From an uncultured Clostridia bacterium (GTDB lineage Bacteria; Bacillota; Clostridia; TANB77; CAG-508): DNA of 64,000 nt. The stretch lies in NCBI GenBank assembly GCA_934120135.1, contig CAKOTK010000007.1, positions 13,485-77,484 of the forward strand, in the 5' to 3' direction. The position numbers and the translations under genes are program-made. Positions 24,621-33,980 of this stretch are shown one piece after another. Numbering within the stretch: position 1 is the stretch's first letter; each line of letters starts with the position of its first letter. Below the pieces are notes generated by a model. The model did not search any database. It was not told the origin of the DNA and worked only from the letters and a program-made list of their open reading frames with translations.

Positions 24621-26828
24621 TTACCTCCATGAATATTTTCTATTTGATAAATACCATAATATTTCATCAATATTTTCTTTTAAGCTATTTTCATTTAATA
24701 TAGATACTGCCTCATCTATTGTTATCAATTTAAAATTAACATCAATTTTCATGTTTGTATATGCTGCTTTTTTATAATCATCATCTAAAAACTCTAATAT
24801 TTGTGAATTTCTTGTTACTTCATAATACTTATAAACTAACTGCATATATGTATTATTTGCTAAAATAGCATCTTTGTTGTCATTTAAGAAGTTCAAAAAT
24901 TCAGCATGGTTGAATTGTATGTCATTCTTGCAACAAATTGCGTATAAAATATATGTTAATATTGGTTTAGCTTCTTGTTTAATAAACTCTTTATAATATT
25001 CATTTACTTTTTTCTCTAGAATCTCTTCTGTTGTCTTTTTTATAGTTTTATTTTCTCTCTCGAAACTTGGTATATCTAAGCTATCACAACTTGCCTTTCT
25101 TAAAAATGTTGGTGCACCTAAGTAACATTTATCTGTTTCCATAAATTTATTACTTAATATTGTTTCTTGATATTGTGGAATTTCTAATAATTTATTTTCT
25201 CTTTCATACACAGTTATAAATGATGTATATTTAGAATTTATATTATATTTTTCTGCTAATTCAATTATCATATTTTTATAGTTTTCTATTTTATCACTTT
25301 CATAGGTATTCCTTATATATTCTTCTAGTCTATCCATTTGTTGTTTTGCAAATAGTACTTCTAAATCAACATCTGTATGTTGTATACTTTCTTTACTTAT
25401 TTTCCATGAATATTCTTTATTTTGTATTTTTCCTTTTAATATTATATCATCTTCAAGATTTTCTAGTTTAGTAAATACATTAAAAAATTCATAATTAAAT
25501 AAACATCTTTCTTCTTTTATTTCGTCAATTACTTTATTTTTTCCATAATCAATTTCAAGATTTTCTAATAATGGGGTTTGAATTCTTGCAAATGTTCTTA
25601 TAATTTTATCATCTATTTTTTCATTTGGTTGAATCAACTCTGCTTTTCCATTGCCAACCTTTGCAAGTTGTTTTATAAAAGAAGAATTAACATTTGTATC
25701 AATTCCAAATGGGAAGATTCTGCTAGTTTTTATGTTTTCATCTACATATTGAATGATTTCTTGTTCATTACCTACTTGTCCATCTGTGAATAATAATATA
25801 ATTTTATCAGTTTCTTTTTGGTATAGTGCAAATTTTATTGGATTTAATATTTCAGTTCCACCCATCGTTTGCAAATTATTAACATATTCTATTGCTTTTT
25901 GTAAATTTTCTTCATTATATTCAATAGAATTTATATTCATTGCACTAAATCTTGACTCAAATGGTATTATGTTAAATTTATCTCCTATATCCAATTGTTT
26001 TAAGCATTCAATTACAGCCTTTTTAGTTTCTTCCATTTTATTTCCATACATTGAGCCAGAGATATCAATAATAAACATATACTCTTTTTCACTATCTTCG
26101 TAAGTATCTAGAATTTCTGGCATAAATGATAAATATATCATTTCTTTATCATCTCTTGTCTTCGATATTATTGCATTTGAAGATAATTCATTCTTTAGTT
26201 TAATATATAATTTTAAATCACTTGATAAATCATAATTTAAAACTTCAACTCTCTCAGTCTTTTCTTCATCTATTAAATTTATTTTATGACTAACACAATT
26301 AATACTTTTTCTATTTAATGCCTTACTCACATTTATATTAAAATCAACTGTATAATCAACTTTCCCAAAAATCAATTTATTTGTAATATTTGATTTATAC
26401 CTTGGTGTTACTAGTGTTGGTATTAATATTTTAATTGTATTATCTGTAATTTCAAATTTATCAATATAATAAATTTTTAATTTTACTTCTTCACCTTTAC
26501 CAATTTTTCCAATAGAAATCTTAAATATATTGTCACTTGCTTGTTCCATCATGTATGCACTATTTCCTTGCACAATATTTCTTTGGTACTCTTTTTTGGC
26601 TTCTCCTTTTTCTTTACATTTTCCTTTTAAAATTTTATCTCCAACATTAATTTCAAATCCAATAACAGTTGCTGTTTCAACAATTGGAAATGTGTATCCA
26701 ACCTCTAATACATTTTTTGTATTATTTTTAAAGGTTTGCTCGATTTCAAATGTACCAAATTTTCCTATCACCTTTCCATTTATTTTTACCTTTTTAAGAG
26801 CTAATTCTTTTAAATCTACTATTTCCAT
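24621..26828 (-). CDS. VIT and von Willebrand A domain protein
   Basis: A 735-residue protein. The VIT domain is at about residues 5-130 (VGYTFPIVETATVIGFEINVGD, EAKKEYQRNIVQGNSAYMMEQ). The vWA domain is at about 245-410, with MIDAS DISGSMYGN, TMGGTEI and FTDGQVGNE, all three metal-site loops present. The C-terminal 300 residues are helical with no known domain. There is no signal peptide, so it is probably cytoplasmic. Its ATG follows GGAGG and lies 1 nt after the merR stop. Function is unknown; vWA-VIT proteins act in metal-dependent protein binding. Confidence 0.88.
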   Translation of the reverse strand: MEIVDLKELALKKVKINGKVIGKFGTFEIEQTFKNNTKNVLEVGYTFPIVETATVIGFEINVGDKILKGKCKEKGEAKKEYQRNIVQGNSAYMMEQASDNIFKISIGKIGKGEEVKLKIYYIDKFEITDNTIKILIPTLVTPRYKSNITNKLIFGKVDYTVDFNINVSKALNRKSINCVSHKINLIDEEKTERVEVLNYDLSSDLKLYIKLKNELSSNAIISKTRDDKEMIYLSFMPEILDTYEDSEKEYMFIIDISGSMYGNKMEETKKAVIECLKQLDIGDKFNIIPFESRFSAMNINSIEYNEENLQKAIEYVNNLQTMGGTEILNPIKFALYQKETDKIILLFTDGQVGNEQEIIQYVDENIKTSRIFPFGIDTNVNSSFIKQLAKVGNGKAELIQPNEKIDDKIIRTFARIQTPLLENLEIDYGKNKVIDEIKEERCLFNYEFFNVFTKLENLEDDIILKGKIQNKEYSWKISKESIQHTDVDLEVLFAKQQMDRLEEYIRNTYESDKIENYKNMIIELAEKYNINSKYTSFITVYERENKLLEIPQYQETILSNKFMETDKCYLGAPTFLRKASCDSLDIPSFERENKTIKKTTEEILEKKVNEYYKEFIKQEAKPILTYILYAICCKNDIQFNHAEFLNFLNDNKDAILANNTYMQLVYKYYEVTRNSQILEFLDDDYKKAAYTNMKIDVNFKLITIDEAVSILNENSLKENIDEILWYLSNRKYSWR

Positions 26829-26829
26829 G

Positions 26830-27216
26830 TTAATCCTCCATCATCTTTTCTACATATTTTTTTACATTTTCTATAATATGCTTATATTTTTCTCCATTTT
26901 CCTGTGAATAGTGAATTTCAAATATATTGCATATATTTTCTTTAATGTATATTTCTTTTTCAGGATCTTTTGTTATAGTTAAATCAAGTTGTTTTTCATT
27001 GTGATCTTCTAATATATATTCTCTTATTTTGTTTAATGGCATATATTCTGATTGTAGTTTTTTTATTAGAAGTAATCTTTCTAAGTGTTTATCATTATAT
27101 AAGCTATTTACGCCATTTCCATCCGGTGGTAAAAGCAAACCTTTGCTTATGTAATAATGTATGGTTCTTTTAGTAACACCTGCTTTTTCAGCAAGTTCTG
27201 ATACTTTATATTCCAT
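26830..27216 (-). CDS. MerR family transcriptional regulator
   Basis: A 128-residue MerR regulator. Residues 1-70 form the winged HTH (YKVSELAEKAGVTKRTIHYYISKGLLLPP...NSLYNDKHLERLLLIKKLQ), followed by a short coiled-coil and a small C-terminal domain without an obvious cysteine metal site. It leads an operon with the VIT-vWA and nitroreductase genes. A perfect 18-bp palindrome fills its own promoter spacer. The inducer is unknown. Confidence 0.92.
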   Translation of the reverse strand: MEYKVSELAEKAGVTKRTIHYYISKGLLLPPDGNGVNSLYNDKHLERLLLIKKLQSEYMPLNKIREYILEDHNEKQLDLTITKDPEKEIYIKENICNIFEIHYSQENGEKYKHIIENVKKYVEKMMED

Positions 27217-27236
27217 TTTCTCACCTCTCTATTTCT

Positions 27237-27265
27237 ATTTTATCATCGTTACGTAACGATGTCAA
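27237..27265 (-). promoter_or_regulatory. merR promoter with 18-bp operator palindrome
   Basis: Minus strand TTGACA (27260-27265) and TAAAAT (27237-27242), 17 bp apart. The palindrome CATCGTTACGTAACGATG (27244-27261) occupies the spacer, as in autoregulated MerR genes. Confidence 0.85.
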
Positions 27266-27333
27266 TATGTTTTCTTAATTTTCTATCACACATATAGAAT
27301 TTTTTCTAAAGTAGATTATTTACAATTTTCGAC

Positions 27334-27400
27334 TATTATATTATGAAAGTAATATAATACTTTACATAATATTGACAAATCTAACAATAGTTGTTATAAT
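27334..27400 (+). promoter_or_regulatory. Promoter and operator candidates of the RiPP cassette
   Basis: TTGACA (27372-27377) and TATAAT (27395-27400) with 17-bp spacing, a consensus sigma-A promoter. AACAA-N3-TTGTT (27383-27395) sits in the spacer. A 10-bp perfect inverted repeat, TATTATATTA / TAATATAATA (27334-27343, 27350-27359), lies just upstream. Confidence 0.75.
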
Positions 27401-27448
27401 ATGTTTATGCATTTTTACAATGCAAATAAATTTTGGAGGTACATAACA

Positions 27449-27565
27449 ATGAAGATCCTTATCTCGGCGGAAAAGAAGCGTATTAACCCTACGGCAACGA
27501 CTGCGGATAGTCCGAAGACAGATTGTTTTGATTGTACCTGTCAGGGCTGCGTATGGGATGGCTAA
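27449..27565 (+). CDS. Putative RiPP precursor peptide
   Basis: A 38-residue peptide with a basic, Thr/Ala-rich leader-like half (MKILISAEKKRINPTATT) and a cysteine- and aromatic-rich end, CFDCTCQGCVWDG. The ATG is 8 nt after GGAGG and a consensus promoter precedes it. The next gene is a radical SAM/SPASM enzyme of the peptide-maturase type. I infer that it is the substrate, probably receiving thioether or similar crosslinks at its four cysteines. Base composition is much richer in G+C than its neighbours, so the cassette looks transferred. Confidence 0.75.
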   Translation: MKILISAEKKRINPTATTADSPKTDCFDCTCQGCVWDG

Positions 27566-27588
27566 TTTGCTGTCTCATTCAGTCACTT

Positions 27589-27617
27589 GCGGGGAGGAAG
27601 AATTCCTTCCTCCCCGC
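27589..27617 (+). other. GC-rich hairpin between precursor and maturase
   Basis: Perfect 11-bp stem GCGGGGAGGAA / TTCCTCCCCGC with a 7-nt loop and no U-run. It may be a partial terminator or RNA stabiliser that gives more precursor than enzyme. Confidence 0.6.
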
Positions 27618-27643
27618 ACTTCTATATTCTGGAGGTATTACAA

Positions 27644-28921
27644 ATGAAAAAAGGCTATAAACTTTCAAAGTATAACTACTTCTTTGTAGTAGATGGTGTT
27701 GATTATGTATACAATACTTTTTCTGGCGCTTTGTCCGAATTAGAAAAAGGTGGCAAAGAACGGTTACTAAACTTTGACAGTTATGATGGAAATATGGATT
27801 CCTTCTATACTGCTGCTGAAGCTAATGGTTTCATTGTCAAGTCAGATGTAGACGAACTGGAAATTCTTAATTTCTATCGCAGTGATATGATCTGCCAAGA
27901 ACGTCAAACTGTGTACGAGATTCTGCCCACCACTGCCTGCAATGCAAGATGTTTTTACTGCTTTGAAGAAGGAGTAAAATTTCATTCCATGTCTATGGAA
28001 ACAGCTAAGCAGGTCTGCAAATTCATTGTCGAGCAAAATCAGCACACTCAAAGAGTTTTGATTCAGTGGTTTGGCGGAGAACCTTTGTTAAATCCTAAGG
28101 TAATTACCTACATTACCCAGACTTTGGATGCTGAACTTGCATCTAAAGGTGTGCAGGTTAATTATCAGATGACTACAAACGGGTCTCTTGTAACCGATGA
28201 AATGGTCAAGCTCTTCAAAGACGTATGGCATATTTCTAAGGTCCAGATTACTCTGGACGGCCCCAAGTCTACGTATGAAAAAAGAAAAGCATATGTCAAT
28301 TTGCCCAATGCATTTGAAAAAGTAATTGCAAACATTAATGCTCTTGCAAATGCTGGTATTCGAGTTGCAATTCGTCTGAACTATGATAATAACAACATTG
28401 CAGATATTATGGAACTTATTGATTATCTTGGTACAGCAATTACCAATAAATCGAAAGTTCTCTGCTATGGTTATCCCTTGTTCAGTGACGATCCTAATTC
28501 TGCACCCGATGTCCGTGAAAATGCACTCAAGCTCATTGACATCAATCGTAAGATTGTGCAAAATGATCTTTGCCGTGGAAAAAATGTATTCAATTTGCAT
28601 TTTATTCAGACAAAGTGCTATGCATGTCTTCGTCACTCTTTTCTTATCACACCTGATGGCAAACTTGCAAAGTGTTCTATGGCAATGGAAGAAAAAGATT
28701 TCATTGGTGACATCTATTCTCCCTATCGCCTGAGCAATGCATATTTGAGGTGGTGCTCCACAGAACTTTCTTCTCAGGAGTGTTGCTCTTGTAAGTTCTT
28801 GCCACTATGTCAGGGCGGTTGCAAGGCTGGGCACCTTGGCTATTCTCATGTAAAACACTACATTTTCAAAAACTGTTTTGATGAGGTCTTAGCCGAAATT
28901 GTGCGTGCTAGCAAAAATTAG
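27644..28921 (+). CDS. Radical SAM/SPASM peptide maturase
   Basis: A 425-residue enzyme. The radical SAM cluster motif CNARCFYC is at about residues 100-107, QWFGGEPLL follows and the SAM-binding region is TLDGP. The C-terminal SPASM-type auxiliary-cluster cysteines are CYAC, LAKCSM, CCSCKFLPLCQGGC and a final C near the end. The N-terminal 80 residues resemble a leader-binding region. The chosen ATG is 9 nt after GGAGG. GC content and codon use differ from neighbouring genes. It holds the window's only CGG read as arginine (27761, KGGKERLL). If CGG forces a +1 shift in this host, translation would stop two codons later. Confidence 0.9.
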   Translation: MKKGYKLSKYNYFFVVDGVDYVYNTFSGALSELEKGGKERLLNFDSYDGNMDSFYTAAEANGFIVKSDVDELEILNFYRSDMICQERQTVYEILPTTACNARCFYCFEEGVKFHSMSMETAKQVCKFIVEQNQHTQRVLIQWFGGEPLLNPKVITYITQTLDAELASKGVQVNYQMTTNGSLVTDEMVKLFKDVWHISKVQITLDGPKSTYEKRKAYVNLPNAFEKVIANINALANAGIRVAIRLNYDNNNIADIMELIDYLGTAITNKSKVLCYGYPLFSDDPNSAPDVRENALKLIDINRKIVQNDLCRGKNVFNLHFIQTKCYACLRHSFLITPDGKLAKCSMAMEEKDFIGDIYSPYRLSNAYLRWCSTELSSQECCSCKFLPLCQGGCKAGHLGYSHVKHYIFKNCFDEVLAEIVRASKN

Positions 28922-28924
28922 CAG

Positions 28925-28962
28925 AAAAAAGTTGGTAAAGTTAAAACTTTACCAACTTTTTT
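28925..28962. terminator. Strong bidirectional terminator
   Basis: An 18-bp stem: A6-GTTGGTAAAGTT / AACTTTACCAAC-T6 with a 2-nt loop. It separates the RiPP cassette from the converging DUF3883 gene, whose stop codon lies within it. Confidence 0.9.
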
Positions 28963-30902
28963 CTAGCCTTATAACTTGTAGGTTCTAATTCAAAATTTTC
29001 TTCTATCCTACCATTTATTTTATATAGCTTAGGATTGTTTGAATATATATTTGAGATTCTATAAATATAGTATCTTTCTTTGTATTTATTTGATGCATCA
29101 ATTTCATTTTTAGATATGTCAAAAGGCTCATTTATGCCCTTATTAGTTCCTTTTACTTCAATATATATTTCAACAAATTCCCCATTTATTTTCTCAAAAG
29201 ACTTTATATCATATCCTGCACCATCACCATTCTCCTTTGACTCCCAAATAACTTCATTGGCAAGATTCTCCTCATTATTTTCTATTAGCTTTTTCTTTTC
29301 TAAATTGTATACTAATTCTTCACTATCAAGTCCCACTTTTTCCTTTGATTTGTTTATCTTAATATAATCTACCTTTCTTGTTTTACTTTTGCGATTATTG
29401 TTTGACATTTTTTTCTTATTTGATATATCTTCAAAATCCACTTCTAAAACTTCTTTTGATTCTAGCATCTGAATTTCTTCTATGAATTCACTATCTTGTC
29501 CTTCATATTTCTCTAATTCATCTGTATTAGCACAATATACAAGTCCTCCATTGTTTAGTCTTAAGATTGATAATGCATAAAAGTTCACCTCACCATTAAT
29601 CTCTGCAATTTCTCTTAATCCTAATTCTTTTATTCTCTCATATCCTGCTCTTTCTAATAAAAGCCTTCCTTGTTTAGTTATTTTATAAGTAAGATAATCT
29701 ATTTCCTCTATGAATCCATTTTGTTTTAGCATTTCTGCACATAAATATGCTCTAAAATGTACATCCTTAGCCGTTTTGGCTTTATGAAGCTCCATCCCTT
29801 CTCTTTCTCCACTAGTTAATGGCCAAAGTTCTCTCAATAAATACTTTTCACCATCTCTCATATATTCTAGAATATCATATACATGCTTTTCAAAATTTAG
29901 TAATTTTGCCATTTTTAGAGCATCATATGTCTCATCAAAATCCAGCTCAACAGCATTTGCAATTATATTTCCTATAGAGTCATACCATATTGTATCCATT
30001 GATCTTATTCCAAAACATTTAAGTTTATTTTGTATCTCTTTTTCTGGTAAATCAAATAGATTAGCAATTTCAAAATTCATTTTTTCCTCTATAACCTTCA
30101 TTATGTATAAATTATCTCTGTCAAGATTACTTATGTTTACTTTTCCTGTATTATTTTTTATATCTAAAAGCATGTCATACACCTTCATTGTCGGTTTTCG
30201 AGAAAGCTTCATTTGAGGTTTTATTTGCTTTATTGTATCAATGTACTTTTTTAATTCTTCACATATTTTTAGTTTGTTTGATTTTTCATCATTAAACTCA
30301 TTTATATAGTTTAGTATTTTTTCATCATTTGAAATATGCTTTACATATTCAATTAAATTTTCTAATTCATTTATTTTTAAAGCAGGATAATTTATTTTTA
30401 GAGCATATATTTCAAGTACACTTATCATATATTGTTCTGGGTTATTTTCGATATATCTGAAATAATTTCTAAATACGTCTGTTCTTGCTGCATAAGTCGT
30501 AGCTTTTACTTCCTCTTCTATGTATATTGGTCTTCCTGTGTCAAAAACTTTCTCGCCATAATTTTCTATGTAATAGTCCAATTCTGTTGGATTATTTTTG
30601 CGCTTTTCAAATTGACATGCAGTCCAAAACAATATGTTAACATCATTTTTTCTTGAAAATTCCTTTGCAATTACACTATTCAAATTTTTTATTTTTGTAT
30701 CAACTAAGAAACAAAGTAATGGATCTTTTTCACTCCACATACATTGCTTAAAAATATATACTCTTTCTATTCGTACCTTTAGAGCCTCTTCAAATTCTTC
30801 CTTAATTTTTAATGCAAAATCAATTTCCTCCTGAGTTACTTTCTTTTTATTATCACTTATCTTCATATACTTTAGAACATACTCATCTATCTTTGGATTC
30901 AC
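28941..30902 (-). CDS. DUF3883 domain protein, putative nuclease-like accessory gene
   Basis: A 653-residue protein. The C-terminal 120 residues are a DUF3883 domain, a PD-(D/E)XK-like fold (GDGAGYDIKSFE, EIYIEVKGT, NEIDASNKYKERYYIYRI). About 390-450 reads as a winged helix. The N-terminal 150 residues may be a nucleotidyltransferase-like fold (YIFKQCMWSEKDPLLCFLVDT), but this is weak. The GTG start follows AGGAGG. DUF3883 proteins often occur with restriction systems, and an island with such genes lies 3 kb away; a defence role is inferred. Confidence 0.7.
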   Translation of the reverse strand: MNPKIDEYVLKYMKISDNKKKVTQEEIDFALKIKEEFEEALKVRIERVYIFKQCMWSEKDPLLCFLVDTKIKNLNSVIAKEFSRKNDVNILFWTACQFEKRKNNPTELDYYIENYGEKVFDTGRPIYIEEEVKATTYAARTDVFRNYFRYIENNPEQYMISVLEIYALKINYPALKINELENLIEYVKHISNDEKILNYINEFNDEKSNKLKICEELKKYIDTIKQIKPQMKLSRKPTMKVYDMLLDIKNNTGKVNISNLDRDNLYIMKVIEEKMNFEIANLFDLPEKEIQNKLKCFGIRSMDTIWYDSIGNIIANAVELDFDETYDALKMAKLLNFEKHVYDILEYMRDGEKYLLRELWPLTSGEREGMELHKAKTAKDVHFRAYLCAEMLKQNGFIEEIDYLTYKITKQGRLLLERAGYERIKELGLREIAEINGEVNFYALSILRLNNGGLVYCANTDELEKYEGQDSEFIEEIQMLESKEVLEVDFEDISNKKKMSNNNRKSKTRKVDYIKINKSKEKVGLDSEELVYNLEKKKLIENNEENLANEVIWESKENGDGAGYDIKSFEKINGEFVEIYIEVKGTNKGINEPFDISKNEIDASNKYKERYYIYRISNIYSNNPKLYKINGRIEENFELEPTSYKARKKLVKF

Positions 30903-30982
30903 TTCTCTCCTCCTAATTTTATTTGATTTGTTAGTATATTTAATATCATATTAATGTAAATTTTGCAAATGTCAATTGTAAT

Positions 30983-31960
30983 TCACATATATTCTTCATT
31001 TTGTGGATCATATTTCTGACTTCCAAGTATGCTTAAGTGATCAATATACTTGTTCTCATATTGATCATAATAGATATAATTACTTCGTTTTTTATACTTT
31101 TTATAATAGCCTAACATTGCATATTTGGCTTTGGCTAATAGTATATTATATATTAATTCTAAATCAAAATAAAATTTTTTAACTATTGTTCCGCCCATTA
31201 TTATTTTTTCTCTTCCAATATTAAATAAATCATCCAGCAATTGTGTACAATTCCATTTTTTTGCTTTTATTACTGCAAGTTTTTTGCATCTATTATCTAA
31301 AGTTATATAGTTTTCGTTTGCAAACTCATTCTGTATCATTATCTCGTTATCATCTATCCATAACCCTTTTTCAGATTTTTCAATTGCCAACTTGTTAAAT
31401 TTATAATGTTTTCGATTCATATTATAATACCTTAAAAATGTATCTAGTTTTATTCCATTTTTTCTACAATAAGTTTTAATTTCTGATTTTGTATAATACT
31501 TTTCCTCTCTTTTATCAATATATTTTATATCTAGTTTTATTAAATCAACTATATGTTTTAATTTTATGTTCATAACTTTCATTTCATAGTTTACATCTTT
31601 ATTCATTTTGTTATACTGATATCGTGAAGCCCCTAACATTCTAATTAGTGTATATCTCTTTATTTGTAGCTCATCTTGTATTTTATAAAATTCATATTTT
31701 GTAATTTTTCCTTGTCTCTCTAATTTACTATCTATTTCATAGTCGAACTTATTAAACTTAATTTTAGTATAAGATTTACTGTTTTTCCTTAATTTATAAT
31801 ATGTCTTATAGTCTATCTGCAGTAAACATAATAAATCCTTTATTTCTATTTTTTCCTGCATTGATATTTTAATTAGAAATTCATAATTTAATTTTGATCC
31901 AGTTTTAAATTCATATTTCTTTAATATATATTTTAATAATTTGCTATTTGTGTGCATCAT
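30983..31960 (-). CDS. Hypothetical protein with three HTH-like repeats
   Basis: A 325-residue basic, lysine- and tyrosine-rich protein. Three similar segments occur at about residues 25-60, 85-120 and 155-190: KIEIKDLLCLLQIDYKTYYK, LQIKRYTLIRMLGASRYQYN and NGIKLDTFLRYYNMNRKHYK. Each suggests a small helix-turn-helix. The C-terminus (ELIYNILLAKAKYAMLGYYKKYKKR) resembles part of a sigma-70-like helix, but this is uncertain. No family recognised; DNA binding is inferred. Confidence 0.5.
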   Translation of the reverse strand: MMHTNSKLLKYILKKYEFKTGSKLNYEFLIKISMQEKIEIKDLLCLLQIDYKTYYKLRKNSKSYTKIKFNKFDYEIDSKLERQGKITKYEFYKIQDELQIKRYTLIRMLGASRYQYNKMNKDVNYEMKVMNIKLKHIVDLIKLDIKYIDKREEKYYTKSEIKTYCRKNGIKLDTFLRYYNMNRKHYKFNKLAIEKSEKGLWIDDNEIMIQNEFANENYITLDNRCKKLAVIKAKKWNCTQLLDDLFNIGREKIIMGGTIVKKFYFDLELIYNILLAKAKYAMLGYYKKYKKRSNYIYYDQYENKYIDHLSILGSQKYDPQNEEYM

Positions 31961-32214
31961 TTAATACCCCATATTTTCTTTAATAATATCATCTTTAATT
32001 TCTATTATCTAGCAAATTATTATAAATTACCATCTATTCGTTATTTTTAGTTCAGATAGACATATATAAAATTACTTATAAAATTTATATATAATGTCTG
32101 GTTTTAATAATATTTCATCTAGATTCATGATTCTTCCCCTCTTATATTATTTATTCTATTTTTTTCTTCCAAAAATAGTTCTTTAAATATTGTATACGAA
32201 CAAAAGAGGTTGTC
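31961..32214. other. Intergenic, no gene seen
   Basis: Very AT-rich with many stops in all frames. I see no tRNA, repeat or clear promoter. Confidence 0.4.
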
Positions 32215-32352
32215 TTATTGTTCGGCATCCTCTTTTATTATACTTTCAATTTCATTAATAAATTCACTTTTATTTGCCTTACTGCTTGGAACTACTAAAT
32301 AAACTTTATTTCTAGTTCTTGTTGGTGCAAATTTTAAACTAGCATTATCCAT
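32215..32352 (-). CDS. Small hypothetical ORF (45 residues)
   Basis: Begins MDNASLKFAPTRTRNKVYLV and ends IIKEDAEQ, with an ordered strand-then-helix look (VYLVVPSS, EFINEIESIIKED). It has no good ribosome site and may be a remnant of a longer gene. Confidence 0.35.
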   Translation of the reverse strand: MDNASLKFAPTRTRNKVYLVVPSSKANKSEFINEIESIIKEDAEQ

Positions 32353-32377
32353 TTACGTAAGCTTAATAATACCATTT

Positions 32378-33181
32378 TTAATCAACAATCAATGTATCTT
32401 CAAATATTATTTTCCTACCTTTTTCTATTCTTCTTTCATATTTATTTATCTGTTTGTTTAAGAAATTAATTGCAACCTCGTCATTTTTATCAACAATTAA
32501 GTAAATCCATTCAATATTCATTTCTGATATTTCACAGCATAACATATGATAAAATTTAGTCCCATATCTTTTTCTTCTATATTCAGGTGCAATATACATT
32601 TCTAAACCCTTTTTAAATATTTTATATTCTTTTCTTGTTATCCATGCATTTCCAACTATATTATCGCCTACTACTAAATTAAAAAATATTTTTTTAGATG
32701 TTTCTCCCGTTTTTACTAATTTATATTTGTCAAGATACTCATCTGGATATTTTTTATACTTTTTTATAAATTCATCTGCTTTACTAATTAAATATGCAAT
32801 CATCATCCTTGTTATTTCTATTTCATTATACGATAATTCTTTCAAATCACATTCTGGATAAAAAATAAAATCCAATAATTCATAATATGCATGTGAAAAA
32901 TCAGCTGAATGACTATCATATAATGTCCCCGTAAAAGTTTTTGTAATTCTTTGTATACAACCAATTTGTCTTGACGTTAATTTACTTTCCTTTTCTATGT
33001 TCTCTTTGTTATCTACAAAATATTCATTTATATCCAGTAATAAAGATTTTAAAGACTTTTTATTATCTTCATAAAATTTAATATACTCATCATTACTCCA
33101 TACATCAATTAATTTCTTTTCTAGTTTTTTATATTTCACATATTCTTTTACAATTTTTTCTCTAAATAATTTGTTTTCCAT
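32378..33181 (-). CDS. GNAT-like acetyltransferase with helical N-domain
   Basis: A 267-residue protein. The C-terminal 110 residues have GNAT features: strands VGNAWITRKEYKIFKKGLEMYIAPEYRRKRYGTKFYHML, where RRKRYG is the acetyl-CoA pyrophosphate loop, then IEWIYLIVDKNDEVAINFLNK. The N-terminal 150 residues are helical and charged, with no known domain. The ATG follows AAAGG. It lies just outside the tRNA-fMet-linked island. Substrate unknown. Confidence 0.65.
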   Translation of the reverse strand: MENKLFREKIVKEYVKYKKLEKKLIDVWSNDEYIKFYEDNKKSLKSLLLDINEYFVDNKENIEKESKLTSRQIGCIQRITKTFTGTLYDSHSADFSHAYYELLDFIFYPECDLKELSYNEIEITRMMIAYLISKADEFIKKYKKYPDEYLDKYKLVKTGETSKKIFFNLVVGDNIVGNAWITRKEYKIFKKGLEMYIAPEYRRKRYGTKFYHMLCCEISEMNIEWIYLIVDKNDEVAINFLNKQINKYERRIEKGRKIIFEDTLIVD

Positions 33182-33612
33182 AATTTTCCTTTCTTTATTT
33201 AAGATATTATATCATATTTTGTTATTATATTGCAAAATTGACTTTAAATTTAAATTTCTTAAAATCTTTAGTAAAAATAAAAACCGTATACAATTATAAT
33301 ATATATATGGCCAAATAAATTTTCGAACAGTGCCTATAAGAAATATATTTAGATCTAATTTTATTTTCAGTTTCATGGTAAGATTTGAATTTATGACCTT
33401 CGGGTTATGATGGCAAAAATTTGTTTTTATTGTTTAATATTGAATTGTGTTTAGCGATAGTGTTATCAATACTTTCAAAAATTTTATGTTGATGAATAAT
33501 TTAGTTAAAATGTGCCCTTTTTTGAAAAATTCATCCCCAATTTCTCCCCCAATTTTTTATTAAATAATTTTGGAAGTATTTGGATATTTTTTATAATTTG
33601 GAGGTTTAATTT
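33182..33612. other. Intergenic region holding an att-like tRNA remnant
   Basis: No gene seen. It contains the tRNA-fMet-like fragment at 33377-33410 and a run of C-rich short repeats (CCCCAATTTC) at about 33533-33552. Confidence 0.5.
33377..33410 (-). repeat. tRNA-fMet 3'-half remnant (att-like, left)
   Basis: Resembles the T-arm and anticodon-arm of the tRNA-fMet at 48037-48112. The 16 bp GACCTTCGGGTTATGA at 33395-33410 is identical, and GGTAAGA then matches with changes. It marks the probable left end of the island. Confidence 0.75.
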
Positions 33613-33909
33613 ATGGAGAATAATTTTAGAGAAAATAAAGAAGATATTTTAAAAGAATGGTTAGATTTTAGAGAAGATACTGAATTTGCTTATCTAATAG
33701 AAGAAGATAAAAAACATTTTATCCAATTTGATGAGATTAGTGAACGTGTTTTAAAGAATGTTCCTAAACAGAATAGAAAGTATGTTAAAAAACAACTTGA
33801 ATTACTTGATAGAAATTTCTTAGATCATGTTTGTTATTATAATGAGAAGTATTATAGAAATGGATTTGTTGATGGCGTGCAGATAATTAGTGGATGTCTT
33901 AAGAATTAA
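33613..33909 (+). CDS. Small hypothetical protein of the island
   Basis: A 98-residue acidic, helical protein (MENNFRENKEDILKEWLDF ... YYRNGFVDGVQIISGCLKN). The ending resembles small proteins of clostridial integrative elements, but I cannot name the family. The ATG follows GGAGG. A terminator follows the gene. It is the first gene inside the left att-like repeat. Confidence 0.55.
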   Translation: MENNFRENKEDILKEWLDFREDTEFAYLIEEDKKHFIQFDEISERVLKNVPKQNRKYVKKQLELLDRNFLDHVCYYNEKYYRNGFVDGVQIISGCLKN

Positions 33910-33942
33910 TTATGAAAATATTTGAACTTTTTCATGTATTAG

Positions 33943-33973
33943 AAAATACCAGGAATTGTTATCCTGGTATTTT
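33943..33973. terminator. Bidirectional terminator
   Basis: AAAATACCAGGA / TCCTGGTATTTT, a 12-bp perfect stem with a 7-nt loop, between converging genes. Confidence 0.85.
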
Positions 33974-33980
33974 GCCTTAA

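Noticed and set aside
33377..33410. Functional second tRNA-Met
   Set aside because: Only the 3' half is present and the anticodon and acceptor arms are incomplete.
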